Source: Monodelphis domestica
Lineage: Eukaryota; Chordata; Mammalia; Didelphimorphia; Didelphidae
Reading direction: 5' to 3'
Assembly (NCBI RefSeq): GCF_027887165.1
Contig: NC_077232.1
Coordinates: 1,719,662 to 1,783,661 of the forward strand
Length of the DNA stretch: 64,000 bases
Positions 39,225 through 52,030 of the stretch are shown here, one piece after another. Positions within the stretch are counted from its first letter, which is position 1; each line of letters opens with the position of its first letter. The notes under the pieces are model-generated. The model made no database searches, was not told the origin of the DNA, and saw only the letters and a program-made list of their open reading frames with translations. Both the position numbers and the translations under genes were made by a program.

Positions 39225-39867
39225 GTAAGTACTTTGTGAACTGGTGGAGGGGGGACAGCGGGAAAGGGGGCGGCGATCACACGGGGACCAAAAAGAGGCC
39301 CAGAGTGGGAGGAGCCGGATGGAGAGGATCCTGACTCCTGCGGGGGCCGGGAGAGACAGCAGAGGACATTATTCTCTTCCCCACAGGTTAGAGCCGGGAG
39401 CCCCAGGCAGCGTGGACCCCCGGGTGGGCCCGAGTCCGAATTCTTCTTTTTGCCAGTCTCTTTGGGGCAGACCAACTCTCTGTGCCTCCTTGAGGCTAAT
39501 TCCTGGAGACTGCAGATCAGCCCAAAGTCGGGAGCCCCTCCCCCAGGTTCTGTGGCTCTGGAGGTGGGCGGGGCTGGCTGGGGTCCGGAAAGGAGGTGGG
39601 GCCGGAGCAGAGCCTGACAGGCCTTGCCTGCCTGTGAATTTCCCATCCTTTAGGCTGCTCTACTCTCAGATGGGGGTCGACTGCGGTTTCTCGCTTTCCC
39701 TTTGGGATCTTTCCTGCTAAAACGGCCTACCTGGAGGGGTGGCCATGAGATGAGAACAGGGTGCCATTTTACCGCCCCCTGTAAGGACCCAGGAGTCCTG
39801 CCTCCCTGGCCCAGGGCCAATCACCCAGCTCTTGCTCCCCTGCCCCCCATCCTCCCTCTCCTTCAGA
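39225..39867 (+). other. GC-rich intron-like stretch
   Basis: Between the GTAAGT donor and the next candidate acceptor; contains another GC-box cluster near 39565-39610. No exon is seen. Confidence 0.4.
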
Positions 39868-39938
39868 GTGCCCCCCCCCCCCTCACCGGACCCCATGCAG
39901 GGTAGCAGAATCCCAGGCAAGATGCTGTCTGAATCTCA
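39868..39938 (+). CDS. candidate start exon of KZFP gene 2
   Basis: A strong pyrimidine tract and CTCCTTCAG acceptor at 39859-39867 precede a short stretch with ATG at about 39921 and the codons MLSESQ, then CAG followed by GT. Ending in phase 0 after Q is what the 127-bp KRAB-A exon needs, and many KZFPs begin with a short leader ending in Q. The donor (GTCTGC) is poor. A decayed relative is seen at about 34840. This is an inference from position, phase and homology. Confidence 0.3.
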
Positions 39939-42900
39939 GGTCTGCCTTGATCAGACCCTGCCCCTGTGGGAGCAGCCCTTGTGCCCTCTGGAACCTCCCT
40001 ACCCCTGGCTCCTCTGGCCTCCTCACATCTTCGCCCCACCTCCCTGTTGCCTCCCCTCCTGTCCTGGCAGGGGGATCACTCCTGCACCCCAGTCTTGGGT
40101 GGGGACCTCAGATTGCAATTCCTCCACCCCGTGCACGTCCCTTGTTGCCCCTTGGGCAGCCTCTGCTTCAGTCACCTCAAGTCTGCCCTATTGCAGAGGC
40201 AGGGCAGAGAGCCAAGAGGAGTTCAGGAGGGCTTCCTGGAGGAGGAGAGATTGTCCTTTGGACTGTAGGGAAGCCAGGGAGGGCAGTGGTCTGAGCTGGG
40301 GAAGGAGAGCCAGAGAAGGTGCTCCTGGCCAAGAGCTGGAGGTGCTCTTCATCGACCTCTCAGGAGGCTGGTGTGTCCCAGGGCAGAGGATGAGGGGGGG
40401 GGGTCATTAGGGCTGGGTCTGCCAAGGAGCATCTTAGGGGATTGAGGAGGAGGGAGGCTCGGCCTGAAAGTTGGAAAAAGAAAACACTTAATTCCTTCAG
40501 GTCTTTCCCTCCTTTCCTTCTACCTCAGACAGGAGAGAGTCTGAGTCTGAGTGACTGCCAACTGCCAGACACCAACTGCCACCCCCGGAGAGCGTAACTG
40601 TCACAGCAAACCGGCCAGCCTCGAAGCTGACAGTCTCAGCTCTGTCTGAAACTCCAATTCTTTCTCAAGCCAGCTTCTCTACTTCTCTCTAAACTAATGT
40701 AAGGAGTGCTGTTTTCTGTCATCATCCTTATCAGCTGGAGGAGCTGTTTTTGGACTCCCCCCCCCCCTAGATAAAGCCCAGGGAGGCGGGGGATGGGGTC
40801 ATTAGGGCTGGGGGTGCCAAAGAACATCATGGGTGATTTGATGGGGGTCCCCCACCCTCTGACAGGGCAAACTGGAAGGGAGGATAGTCACCTCAAGGGC
40901 TGGATGGAGGCTGGCAGGAAGGGGGAAGAGAGCCCTGGAGGCCAACAGAGTACCAGGAAGGCCCTGCAGGCAGGGATGTGGGGCTCAGGGGAGGAGGAGT
41001 GCCTTCTTACAGGGAGGACTATCCTCTGGCCAAGGGAACCCCAACTGTGCTGCCTGGGTGCACAGGGGAGAGTGCCAGACCCAGAGTGGGCAAGACCTGG
41101 GTTCCAATCTGACCTCAGACACTTCCTCTGAAATCTCTTCACACCATGTGCCTGGCCCTTTGCCCACTTCTGCCTCAGATTCTTAGTACTGATCCTAAGT
41201 CACTCATTTTGGGTATACAGAGTGGCCAGAAAGGCTGTGCTTTTCGTGGGTCTAGGCTGTATTCGAGGACACAGGACAAGCCACTTCTCTTCTTGGCAGC
41301 ACCCTGTTTTGTCTTTGTCCCCTGAGCCTGGCCTGGGCCACTTGCTGCTGGCTTCCTGGCTGGAGGAGCTCCTCCTGGAGCACTGGGAGGGACCTCAGTG
41401 ACACTCCTCCAGTCCAAGGGAGCCTCCAGGAAGGAGCAGAAGGGCTCCTCCAGCAGGTACTTGAGTCCTCCTGCAGCCCCTTCCTGCCCTCCCCCAGAGC
41501 AGGAGTTTGACTTTGGTCGACTCTAGTATTTTGTTAAATTGGGCCCAAATTGACCTCTTGACCACATACAGGCCACCGCCTTGGCCCTGCCAAGTAGCCA
41601 TACACAGCCCATAGGACACAGGGAAGGTCACTGTGGGTTATTGGAGGCCTCCTTTCATAGGAGAAAGATGGGACACTCAGAGTCACAGCTGTGAAAAACT
41701 CCTCCCAGCAGTCTTCAGACAGAACCCAGGGCCTTTCAGTGAGTTCCCTGGGCACTAGAGATGAGGTCCAGGCCTGCTCCATTTCCCCCATCGCTGCCTT
41801 CCCTAGGGTATGCCTAGAAGAGAGCAAAATGAGACCCAAAGTTACTCTGGGGGGTCAGCTTATTATTAGTTCCCTTTTACATTGGGGTGTGCTTGCCCCC
41901 CTTCCCTGGACAAACAGAGAGGATCATGGGTAATGACCTCAGTGCCTTGGGAATGACAGGGCTACCAGCACCAAACAAGTCAGTGATCAGGATAGAAAGC
42001 TTTCCCGAAAACTCCAAGGCCTCTCTGGCTAGGCCTTGCCATCTCCAGGGCTGTCTCATTGCCTGAGTCATTGATTCTTTGGACAAGACCCAAATCTTAG
42101 TGCCCCTCCATCCCCCCGTTTCAGCTTCAGGCATTTCCTAGCTGTGTGACCCTGGGCAAGTCACTTAACGTGTCCTGCTGCAGCTCCTCATCTGTAACAT
42201 GGGTTGGAGGTGTGACCCTACAAACTCAGAGAATGATGATGGGAGTTCTAATACTCGGGGCAAGTGATGGGGTGATGGAGAACTCTGCACATAAGCCCCC
42301 CCTGGAGGCCACTCCAGTCTCAGCAGACCTCAGCCCTGGGAGAGAGTTGCTGGGACCTTTCTCTGATCTCCAGACACTGGGGGTCTGCAGAGCTTTAGGA
42401 CATGGTGGGGAGGACAACATCTGAGTGAATTCCCTGAAGGCCACTGCCTGGGGTGGGTCAGAGTGACGGCAATAGAACAACAGGATCTCAGGTGGCTTCT
42501 GGGTTAAATGTCTTCCTGGTCTCCATCCTGGGGAAGAAGGCAAGGCCAGGGCAGAGTTCCTTCAGTCTCTGTGTGTAGGAGGAGCTGGGCTGGCTGGAGG
42601 AGATCTCTGCTTCTTCAGCCTCGATTGTCCTCCTTCCAGTTCAGGCCTCCTCGTCCTGGGAAGGAGACAAGACCAGATCCTGCTCCCCTCGGGGTGCTCC
42701 CAGTTCTTGGTTTGACCTCTGGGAGAGTCAGGCAGAGGATTAACTCAGATGGCCCAAGGAAATGGCAAAGAACTCCAGTCTCTGCCCAGAAAACCTCGAA
42801 GGAGGGAAAAAAATTACTAACGCAAGAACAGGTGGGTTTATTGTGGAGGGGGGTTCCAGGAGGGCGGAGGGCTCTGCCTCAGGAGCCCTGGAGGCTCTGC

Positions 42901-43926
42901 CTAGGCTCATCCCACATGGGATCCCAAGACCCTGCTTCCTCTTGGGGGTCTGGGAGGATGGGAGAAGGTGTCAGAAGAGGAGTGGGGGTTGCCTCATGTG
43001 CCCCTTCAGACCCTCTTCTCTTCCCAAGCTGCCCCCCTCCATCCCTCTGTAGTTAGAAGGCTCTCCCCTGACGTATGCCTGGCTTTTGGTAACTCCTGTG
43101 GCCTTTCACCCCTTGCAGTTCCCTGGGGCAGCCTTGGACCTGGGCAGGGAAGAGCAAACCTCTGCCCCTCTGGGTCCCTTCTTCATCTCTAGCTCAGGGT
43201 TCAGAGGCCAGGGCCTGGCCCAAGGAGGGATCAGGACAGCTTTTTTCTCAGGTTCAATTAAGAGCAATTGGCCCAGAGAGTGAGGCCAAAGACAGTAAGG
43301 AAAAAGGACTTTTCTATTCTGGGGGAAAGCTGGGAAGGACTGCACTGGGGTTCCAGGCCAGCTCCTGCTACTCATCAGTGCAGACAAGTCAGACATTCCC
43401 TGGGCCAAGGGATGCCTGTTAGGAAGAGCTTTGGCTGGAGCTCCATTCAGGGGGCCAAGAAGTGGGGTGAGGTGGGGCCAGGGAGGCAGGACCCTGAGTG
43501 GGGAGACAAGGCTTGGAAAAGATGGAGGAGCTTCACCACATGGACTCACTGGGGCTACTTTGCTGCCTCTACAGGTAGCCTGGAGTCCCAGGGAATGGCT
43601 TTTGAAAGGAACAGACTCCCAGCCCAGGTAAGTGCATTCCAGCCCCAGATTGGAGCCCCATCAGCCAATGATGCCCTTCCCTGGCTCTTGACACCAAAGC
43701 TGCTCCCTTCCTCCTGCTGGGTCATTTCTGTACCCTCATCCAAGGCAGGAGCAACAAAACTTCCTGGCTCTCTTCTTGGGGTTTTCAAGTGATTCCTTGG
43801 CCCTTGGGCAGCTCAGAACCCAATAGTTCCCCCTAAGTGCTGCTTCCAATGTTGGATTTCTCCCCATCACAAGTGAGTGCCCAGGATGACCATTCAGTCC
43901 TTTGTCTTTCCTTACACACTCTCTCT
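39939..43926. other. GC-rich low-repeat domain, no exon supported
   Basis: High GC content keeps many frames open on both strands by chance, and none shows a domain. Old SINE fragments lie at about 41085-41210 (GACCTGGGTTCCAATCTGACC) and 42115-42230 (GTGTGACCCTGGGCAAGTCA, MIR-like). A pyrimidine-rich LTR-like remnant may lie at 40480-40760. Confidence 0.45.
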
Positions 43927-43927
43927 C

Positions 43928-44021
<94 letters not shown>

Positions 44022-44060
44022 GTCTCCCTTCCTCCCTCCCTCCCTCCCTCCATCTCTCCT
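43927..44060. repeat. (TC)n microsatellite
   Basis: About 95 bp of TC followed by CCCT/CCTT repeats. The serine/leucine open frames over it are artefacts. Confidence 0.95.
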
Positions 44061-45284
44061 TCCCTCCCTCCCTTCCCAACTATCAGCAAAGAGACTATGT
44101 CCTGGGTCAGAGAAGGAGGAGGAATGTGTGAGGAGATAGGAAGGAGCTGGAAGGTCCTTATATGCCACTAGATCCTCTTGCGGGAATGATCAGAGTCCTT
44201 GCTAGTGACAGCCAGAATCAGGCAGCTGGGGAGGAATCCTGAGAGCTATCCTATGGCTTTTGCATCCATTCCAGAGTGTGCACCCACCCCAGGCCTTCTG
44301 CTACTGAGCTCCCTAACCCAGAAAGTGTCAGAGGAGTTTGGGGTGAGCTCAGGAAGGGACCTTACACAGAAATGGATCCTTTTTCTCTGAAGAGGAGCTT
44401 TGAGTGCTCTTCAAGAGAGCTGTTTGTATCAGAACTGGGAGTTTGAAACATTCCTTCTCTGTTCAGTAAAAGTCCTCACTGGTCTAGTCCTTCCCTTGTT
44501 GGAGAAGCTGAAGAGAAAGAGTCGAGTTTCTGGAAGGCCTGGGAGTTTGCTGTGCAAATAGGGTTAGCTAGGTCCTGAGGGAGACATCCTGGTCTTGTCA
44601 CAAAGGCATCTGGCTCAGTGGCAAAGAAAGGGATACAGCCAGACTGGAATGTTTATGTTCTCCTAAAAATATTCTTTCAGCAATCTTTATAATAACCATC
44701 TGAGGTGAATGTTCCTATTTTCATTATTTCACAATTGAAGAAATTGAGGCAAACAGAGGTTATGTGACTTTTCAGAGTCGCATAGCATGTAAGTGTCTGA
44801 GGTGGGATTGGAAATCAGATCTTCATGAATTTCTTCCATTTTATAACTACTATCACTATGTTTGTGTGCCTGCCCTCCCCAAACCCCCTGCAACACTGAT
44901 GGTTTCCTAGCTTTTTTTGGCAATCTGCAGGGTATGATATGAAGCCTCAGCCGTGTTTTGGTTCCTGTTTCTTTTGATTAGTGACTTAGACCATTTTCCA
45001 TGAGGCCATGGATCCTCAGCACTTCTTTTGAAAATTCTGTTCAGAACCCTGATTGTCTATTGGAGAGTGGCTTTTGGCCCTTTTTTGGCAAATTCTCTTG
45101 GATACCAGACTCTTTGGATCCCAAAGTTATTCTCATTCACTCAATTTCTTTCTTATCCTGGATGCATGGGTATTTTCTGTGCAGAAGTCTTTCTGTTTTA
45201 AGTAATCAAACTTCTATAATTGCCTTAATCTCAATTTTGGCTAAGAATTTGTGTCCTAGAACTGCAAAGTAAAACTCCTCTGAT
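44061..45284. other. mostly unique sequence with a MIR/THER1 relic
   Basis: About 44650-44830 has the MIR/THER1 pattern (GAGGCAAACAGAGGTTATGTGACTT in order, weakly kept). No gene is seen elsewhere. Confidence 0.45.
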
Positions 45285-45828
45285 GTACCATCTCATGCCT
45301 GTCAAATTTGCCATTGTGCCAGAAAAAGAAAATGATCAATTTGGAGATGTGTGAAAGCTGGGACACTCATGCACTGTTGGTAGAGTTGTGAATTGATTTA
45401 CCATTTGGGGGAGCCATTTGGAACTGCCCCAGAACCTTAAAACTGTGCATATCCTTTAACCTAGGCACGTGTCCCAGAGAGATCCTCAAGAGAGGAAAAG
45501 AACCTATTTATATAAATATATTTATATAGCAGATCTTTTTGTAATATCAAAGAATTATAAATGGAGGGATATTCATTAATTGGGGAATGGTCGAACAAGT
45601 TGTGGTGTGTGATTATAATGTAATCCTGTTGTACCATGAGAAATAACAGGCAGGATCATTTCAGAGAAACCTGGGAAGACTTCCATGAACTGATGCAAAG
45701 ACTGAGCAGAATCAGGTGAACATTTTATATGATCACAGCAATGTTGTGTAGTCAGTTGCTGTGAACGACTCAGCTCTTGTCAGCAATACAGTGTTCTAAG
45801 ACAATCCCAAAGAATTGATTAAAAAAAA
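45285..45828 (+). mobile_element. older L1 3' end, + strand
   Basis: Matches in mirror orientation the L1 at 31661-32215 (GGGGAATGGTCGAACAAG, AAACCTGGGAAGACTTCC). Diverged, 5'-truncated, no open frame. Confidence 0.65.
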
Positions 45829-45935
45829 TTTAATTAGAATATTTTTCCATCGTTACATAATTCATGCTCTTTCTTTCCCCTACTCCCAACAGTCTCCCTC
45901 TTAGCCAACAAGGAATTCCACTGGCCATAATGTTG
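45829..45935 (-). mobile_element. short L1 3' tail
   Basis: A/T tract followed by the same L1 3'UTR start seen at 8341, 15449 and 57478. About 100 bp, heavily truncated. Confidence 0.7.
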
Positions 45936-45999
45936 TTTCTTGTGAGATTCCTGAAACTATTAGGTAATATCTTCATGGTATACCCTCCCTCTCTTCTTT

Positions 46000-46400
46000 C
46001 CCCTGTAGAGGTTGGTTTTTAAGGGGAGGATGAGTGATATGGGTAAAAATCTCAATAATAATATATTTTAAGAGATTTATTAACGATCATTAGAAATCAA
46101 GGAATAAAGAAGATACAAAATAAAGACCATGTGCCCATGGCTGATTAGCCATTTTTAGCCATCCCCACTCACCACCATCACTGCTGATTCTACATCAGAG
46201 AGAAGGAGCCTCCAAAGCCCACGTCCTTTATCCTCTGTCTACAAGAAGTATGTAATGACAGGAAGTCAATGGGCTCTTGGGATATGTAGTTCTTTTTTTA
46301 GGGTAACAGATTTTCAATCATACAGTTCTCATCTGTCAGTTGGCTTTAAATGCCTTTGATAACAGATTAATGGTGTCATCCTGTGTGGGTAAAGTGCTTC
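46000..46400 (-). mobile_element. possible LTR
   Basis: Reverse-strand AATAAA near 46080 and a layout like the LTRs at 35119 and 37075. It could be the 3' LTR of the gag fossil to its right, but its sequence does not clearly match 50449-51080, so the link is unproven. Confidence 0.35.
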
Positions 46401-46729
46401 AATAGCATCTTAGATGTTTCCCATCTTCATTTACTGGGGTCTTTTGGACTTGTCTCAATTATGTAGCTATGGTTTTGTCAATATGAGCTATGGGGATTTT
46501 CCTGATTTGATTAAATTTTCTTCTTGGTTCTTATGTCAGATCTTATACCTAGTACTAGCCTGGGTTCTCATAAGGTTTCGTGTTGTATGTTACCCTATGG
46601 AACTGAAACTAATCCTGGTCTGAAGTCTTCTCAACAGATGGAATTTGTTATGTTATGATGCTGATGGTTAGAGGAAATAGATGTGATAATATCTATCTCT
46701 TCTCCAGTTTGTTCTCTAGTATATTTTTT

Positions 46730-49700
46730 TCTAATGCATTGTCACTGTCCCCCCTGAAGTCTTTACAAATTCTTCATAACTATTGACTCCAGCAATAGTA
46801 AATATTTCCTCTACTGACAAAGAGTTTCCTATGTTTATAATTGCTTCATCATCAGAATCATATTCAGAAAAGCTTTTTTCCGAATCTAGGTGTTCACTAT
46901 GCCAATTTGTGTCCCACACATCCCCATCTCTGTGAACTTCATCATAAAGCTTGATGTATTCATAGGGTTCTTGTTCTTCATCACTGTTTTGATCAACTAT
47001 TATTCTACCATTTGGAATTGTGTCATCCAGGTCAGAGTCTGACTCTTGGTCACTGATTTCTATAATCTTCAGATTTTTCAGTGAATTTTTTTCAGTGCCG
47101 TGTAATCTTGTGTCAGGTGTTGTTAACTCAGGTTTTATGTCTTGGTCTAACCCTATGTCATTGATTTATATATATCCAAATTCTTTTTTCTAGTTGTTGC
47201 CCAGTAATATGCTCTCGATCTGTGTTCTGTGGTGACAGATTTGATATTTGAGGCTTTACTGCTTCCTGAATATATGCTATGCTGTTTCTAAAGTACACAG
47301 GTTCTACCATGTCTTTTATCTCAGGTTTTTGTTCATATGCCCCCTCTTTTGAATCTGTAGAGGTAGAAACCATTCCCTCTATGATGTTATCTTCTGGGAA
47401 TGACTTTAGTATAGCTGCACTTTCCCCTGTATCACTGAGATCTGTGTATTCATTCTATCCCACTTTACTCCATACATATGGTTCAGATGTTTGAGTTGTT
47501 AACGAACCAGCCGTCATGTTGATTTGCACTGCCTCTACATCATCTGTTTTCTGTATGGTTGGACTAATTAAAATTTCTTGGTTTAATTCATTTCCTGACT
47601 GATCTCCATTAATACTCTGTTCTGTAAGGTGTTTTCACTGACTGAGAAAATGAATCAAAACCATGAATAGCTGCCTCACTCAGAGGATCAGACATGTATC
47701 CTGTATTTAGAACTTTGAGTTCATGCTGGCTGTTTGAACACTGAGCCACCTTGGCAGTTGCTATGTCCTGCATTCCATTCATATTTGCAAATTTTCTGTT
47801 GCATATTCTGATAATGATGTCAACCTGTCAAGAATTTGAATTTGATTTGTACTATCAATCCCTTACCCAGATGCATAATCACCTAAATTTGAATTTTCTT
47901 TGTTATACTGTAATGGATGAAATATTTTAGTTTCAGGGTTCAAACTAGTCCTTTTTTCTACAGGAGTTTTGCATTAAGCAGCCTTTTGTCCTTTCAATTA
48001 GTCCCAGTTGGAATTTGTTCATTTCTGTGAAAGTATTGCCTTTGTATTCAGTTTCTACAGTTATAGTTGTTTTAGTAACAGTTATCTCTGCTTTCACATT
48101 GCTGACTTGGTTTAGAGAATTGTGATTTTATTTCCTTTTTGCTGATGTCAACTTATGGTGTTGTTGATGCTAGTTTTTATAACATTTTCTTCTCTGATCA
48201 ACCCCTAAACCAAATCTGCACTGAAAGAAATTCTCCAGATATGTTTTAATTTGTTCTCTGGTTTTCTTTTGTTCAGTTACTATGCTCCCTGTTTCTGACC
48301 TTTCTACATCTTGTTTCATCTCTGCAATTGTATTTCTAATCTCTGTTTCCATCTCCATAACTTCTCTCTGATTTTTACTAATGTTTTGCTTTGATTCTTC
48401 AGGGGAAACTCTCACAGAACCTATAAATTCATTTCCAGGTACCACCTTTGTAACATCTCTCTTTTTATATTTTAATTTCAATCCCTTTTGTTTCTTCTTG
48501 TTGACACTAGTCCAATCATCTCTCCCATACACAATCTTTTGCTTTAACAACTTAGGGTCCTGGTTTCATTCTGTATATCTCCCTTTTGCCACAACATCAG
48601 AGTAGCATGGTTTTGTACCTTTTTGTATAGCTTCCTGCATAGATTTTAAGTCTGGCATTTCTTTAAGTGAGCAATGCGATCAGCAAGTGGTAGTATTCCT
48701 ATAAGTCTCGCTCTTTTTATTTGCCTGATTTCTTGTGTTTCTGTTATTCATATTTCTTTTTTAAATAGCAATCTTTGACTATGTGACCGACCTTGTTGCA
48801 TAAAAAGCATTTCCTTGTTTCTCTCTGACCCCTTTGATTTTGGTAAGAAGGTCTACAGTATGTTTTGATTGTGTTTAGGCTTTTCACCTCAATTTCCTTT
48901 TGTCTCAGCCTGTCTTTGGTATTTTGTAGTTTTTGTTTAAGCTCCTCTTTCTCCCTCTCCTGCTCTTTCTGATTTTCATAGAGGTGTGTTGCTATGTCCC
49001 TTAGTTCAGAAATAGAGATGGTGTCATACTTAGGGAAGAAATTCCTGAAGAAATTTCTTAATTGCATATTGCATCCCTTCAAAAACTGCCTTCTGATATG
49101 GGCCACTGATTCTTGTGAGTCCTAGCTAATTCCTATAATGGAGTCTATGTTTTCTGTTAGTCTGTCAATGTAAGTGGCAGGGTGCTCATTCATTTCCTAT
49201 ACCATCCTGTCAAATTTGCTCCAAGCCTTCTGTCTAGAGCAAAATGACTTTATTGCTTGCAAGAGGTCTTCTCTTCATCTCTTAAGATATGTGAAATTAG
49301 CTAGTCTAGCGAATTTGAAATCCTCATGTTTGTGTGCCATAGGCCAGTCTGTCAAGCTCTCATCTTGCCTGGTCTTTTCTATAAACTGTCTCTAATCATC
49401 GGGCCTGAATACCTCTTTCATAATAAGATCAATATCATTAAAATCAGGCTTATAAACTTTGAATGCCCGTTTCAGCTCTTTGAGATACTTGTAGGTTTCA
49501 GAATTTCAGAAATCCTTTTTTTAGGTAGTCCAAGTCTTGGGTGGTGAAAGACTTGTGCCCTTTTGAGTATAAAATGCCAGCTCCATCAGTGTTTTTTGTC
49601 ACATCATGAAAAGGCAGGATTTTATGAGCCCCTATGACCTCAATTGTGTTTTCCTATTTGCTATTGTCCTTTGTATTGTCAGAAACCTTTTCCTTAACCA

Positions 49701-50200
49701 TGGTGTCATTTGTCTTGCCTTTATCATTTCCTAAATCAACTTTATCCCCAACCATATCCTTAGTTGTTTCTGCCATTTCCCTAGCATTATCCTTTTTCTT
49801 TCTTGCCAAGTATTCGTTACACATTTTCTGTAACAAGTCTTCTAATTTGTTGTCTAATACTAGTATCTGTGCAGAATTCCTTGGTGATAGCATCCTTAAA
49901 ACAGATCTTAGGTAAGAGACGGTTTGTATGGTGGCCATGAGGATCATGTCGATTTGGGTCTCCACTTGACAAACTGTATCCATTATGACACTTGTAACAG
50001 TATTGTAGATTATACAATACACCCAATAAATAGCTAGTGCCATGAGCACAGATGCCCAGAAAATAAGTTGCAGCATTATGGTTTCTTTTCCAAACTCCTC
50101 TGTCCTAGCCCTTCAAAATGGCTACTCTAGTTTTAGGGTTCCAACTGACAGTCTTCCTTTCAATTGCCTGGGATGGATTCTGGCTTTTTCCTGGGGTGCC
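46730..50200 (-). mobile_element. retroviral gag fossil with an unassigned acidic region
   Basis: Reverse strand. From the right: an N-terminal part with a hydrophobic segment (49654-50076), a capsid with a major-homology-like stretch, and a nucleocapsid knuckle CFLCNKVGHIVKDC (about 48770-48815). The capsid resembles those at 20169 and 60340. Beyond the knuckle, 46730-48550 holds Lys/Glu- and Asp/Glu-rich coding remnants in which I recognise no protease, RT, integrase or envelope. Broken in many places. Affiliation within retroviruses is uncertain. Confidence 0.65.
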
Positions 50201-50205
50201 AAATT

Positions 50206-50438
50206 ATTTTGTTTTTTTTTTAAACCCTTACCTTCAGTCTTGGGGTCAATACTGTGTATTGGCTCCAAGGCAGAAGAGTGGTAAGAGCTAGACAGTGGGG
50301 GTTAAGTGACTTGCCCAGGGTCACACAGCTGGGAAGTGTCAGAGGTCAGATTTGAACCTAGGACCTCCCATCTCTGGGCCTGATTCTTAATCCTCTGAGC
50401 CATTTAGCTGCCCTCCCCCCCACCCCCCGGGGGGGTGT
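50206..50438 (-). repeat. marsupial CORE-SINE at an LTR edge
   Basis: Full reverse SINE with a GTGCCAAATT duplication (50196-50205 and 50439-50448). The duplicated bases include TTGGCAC (reverse strand), which looks like the start of a retroviral primer-binding site, so the SINE seems to have landed at the LTR/leader boundary. Confidence 0.9.
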
Positions 50439-50448
50439 GTGCCAAATT

Positions 50449-51080
50449 GTAATAGCTAGGGAGACTTAGAAAAAGGAAGGAAACACTCAACAGCTGTTAG
50501 AGGACTGAATTCTATGTGGCACTTCTTTCTTTCACTGAGCTGGGTTGTTATCAATGGAGTCAGGCAGTTTAGACTACAGGATAAGTCTGTTCTCCTACAG
50601 CCTCCTTCTTAACTGATTGATTTAAATTCCCTTCCTACTACATAAACTCTGAATCAATCTCTGGTATAACTCAAGGTGTCTAATTTATTGGAATATAGGG
50701 TTGTTGAAAGAAGAGGAAAGGAAGAGAAATGGCAGAGGGAAAGAGGAAGATCCCTAATATTTCTATCCTAATATAACTCTTGAGGATTTCATAAAAAAAG
50801 TCTTTATCCCAAAATTAGCTTCAGTAGATAATTGAGATCTTCATTCAATTCAAGCAAAAGGATTTTGAGATTGGCACTTTTTCTACCCAGCTCCACAGAG
50901 GCCCAGAGAAGAAGATTTTTTTCTCTCTGGCTCCAACTTCATTTCAACCTTGATGGAACTCTTCCATCCCCCGCACGTCTTGTGAAGGTTCCATTTGCAC
51001 TTCTTCTGAAGCATCTTCTTCAAACTTCATATTTCTCTTTGCTCTTGGACATCCCCTTATTCACATAGGGGAATGCTGCT
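50449..51080 (-). mobile_element. probable 5' LTR of the gag fossil
   Basis: Lies directly upstream (reverse strand) of the primer-site-like sequence. AATAAA on the reverse strand at about 50685. The outer limit is uncertain. 51081-51384 is unassigned. Confidence 0.5.
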
Positions 51081-51384
51081 TATCAATAAAAGGGATCAGT
51101 GGTTTGCCTCTATTAATGTACCAAACAAGAAGAGACAGGCAACATGATTGGTAATGGAGCTGAGATAATTGCAGACACTATGATTGATTGGAATAATGAA
51201 TAATAAGGGATCAGCAATGTCCCACCCCTCCTTTTCTCCATAGACGAAAAAGTGATTCTTTTTTGAATGCAAGACCAAGGCACTGACTTTGGATAGCAAA
51301 CCTGGCCTCTTTGAGAGATGGGTCAGTGGTGTAAAAATACTAGACATGACTCCCTGGGACTTGCCAGAATCTTCCAAGGTCACC

Positions 51385-52030
51385 TGTGAAGATTAAATTG
51401 AACTCTCCAGTGATTGTGAAAATGCAAATAATTAACTCTCCCCTGATTGTGAAGATTAAATTGTAACCCCTGCCTATTTTTAGATTTAACCACCAAAAGT
51501 GTAAACACCCTACTTAAAGCTGAGTGGGAAAATCTTCCCATTTTTGGATCTATTCACCAAAAGTGTAAACATCCCACTTAATCATTAAGTGAGAGGTATG
51601 TAACCCTTATGTGTGATAGTGAGTGATGAATCAGAATTGACTGACTGCCTCCTGGGCAGACCTAAAGCAGGGCTTCAACTGTGATTGGTAGACATAGAAT
51701 TAGGGGAAGGCACAGGAAGTGACGCAAGAGAAAGTGTCTTTAAAGGGGAGTAACAACTTCCTGAGTGGAGCTGTACTGGCATTTCTTCATTTTTTGAAGT
51801 GGAGGCTGGTGAAGAATGTGCTGACCTGGTTCCTGGTGAGGCTATTCTAAAATCTCTTCCTTTGAACTGACACATGGTGAGTGAAAGGCTGACTCCTTTC
51901 ATATTGGATTTTCTGAATAGACTAGCATCTTGAGAGATTTTTCCCCAGAGAGAGAGAGATATCACAATTGTGAACCTCAAGTCATACTAGTCTTCCCAAG
52001 TCTCTCTCTGTCTCCTTCCTCTTTAACATT
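51385..52030 (+). mobile_element. LTR of the 8621-9527 family, + strand
   Basis: Starts TGTGAAGATTAAATTG. It shares with 8621-9527 the promoter block GTGATTGGTAGA...AGGGGA...GACGCAAGAGAAA and a TTTAAAGGGGAG TATA-like box. The right end is not clear and no internal part is seen. Confidence 0.6.

Noticed and set aside
38144-43792. Numerous open frames of 100-220 codons in the GC-rich domain
   Set aside because: High GC lowers stop frequency; the frames are proline/glycine/serine-rich, overlap on both strands and match no family I know.
43837-44168. Ser/Leu and Arg/Glu repeat proteins over the TC tract
   Set aside because: Pure translation of a dinucleotide microsatellite, open in every frame on both strands.
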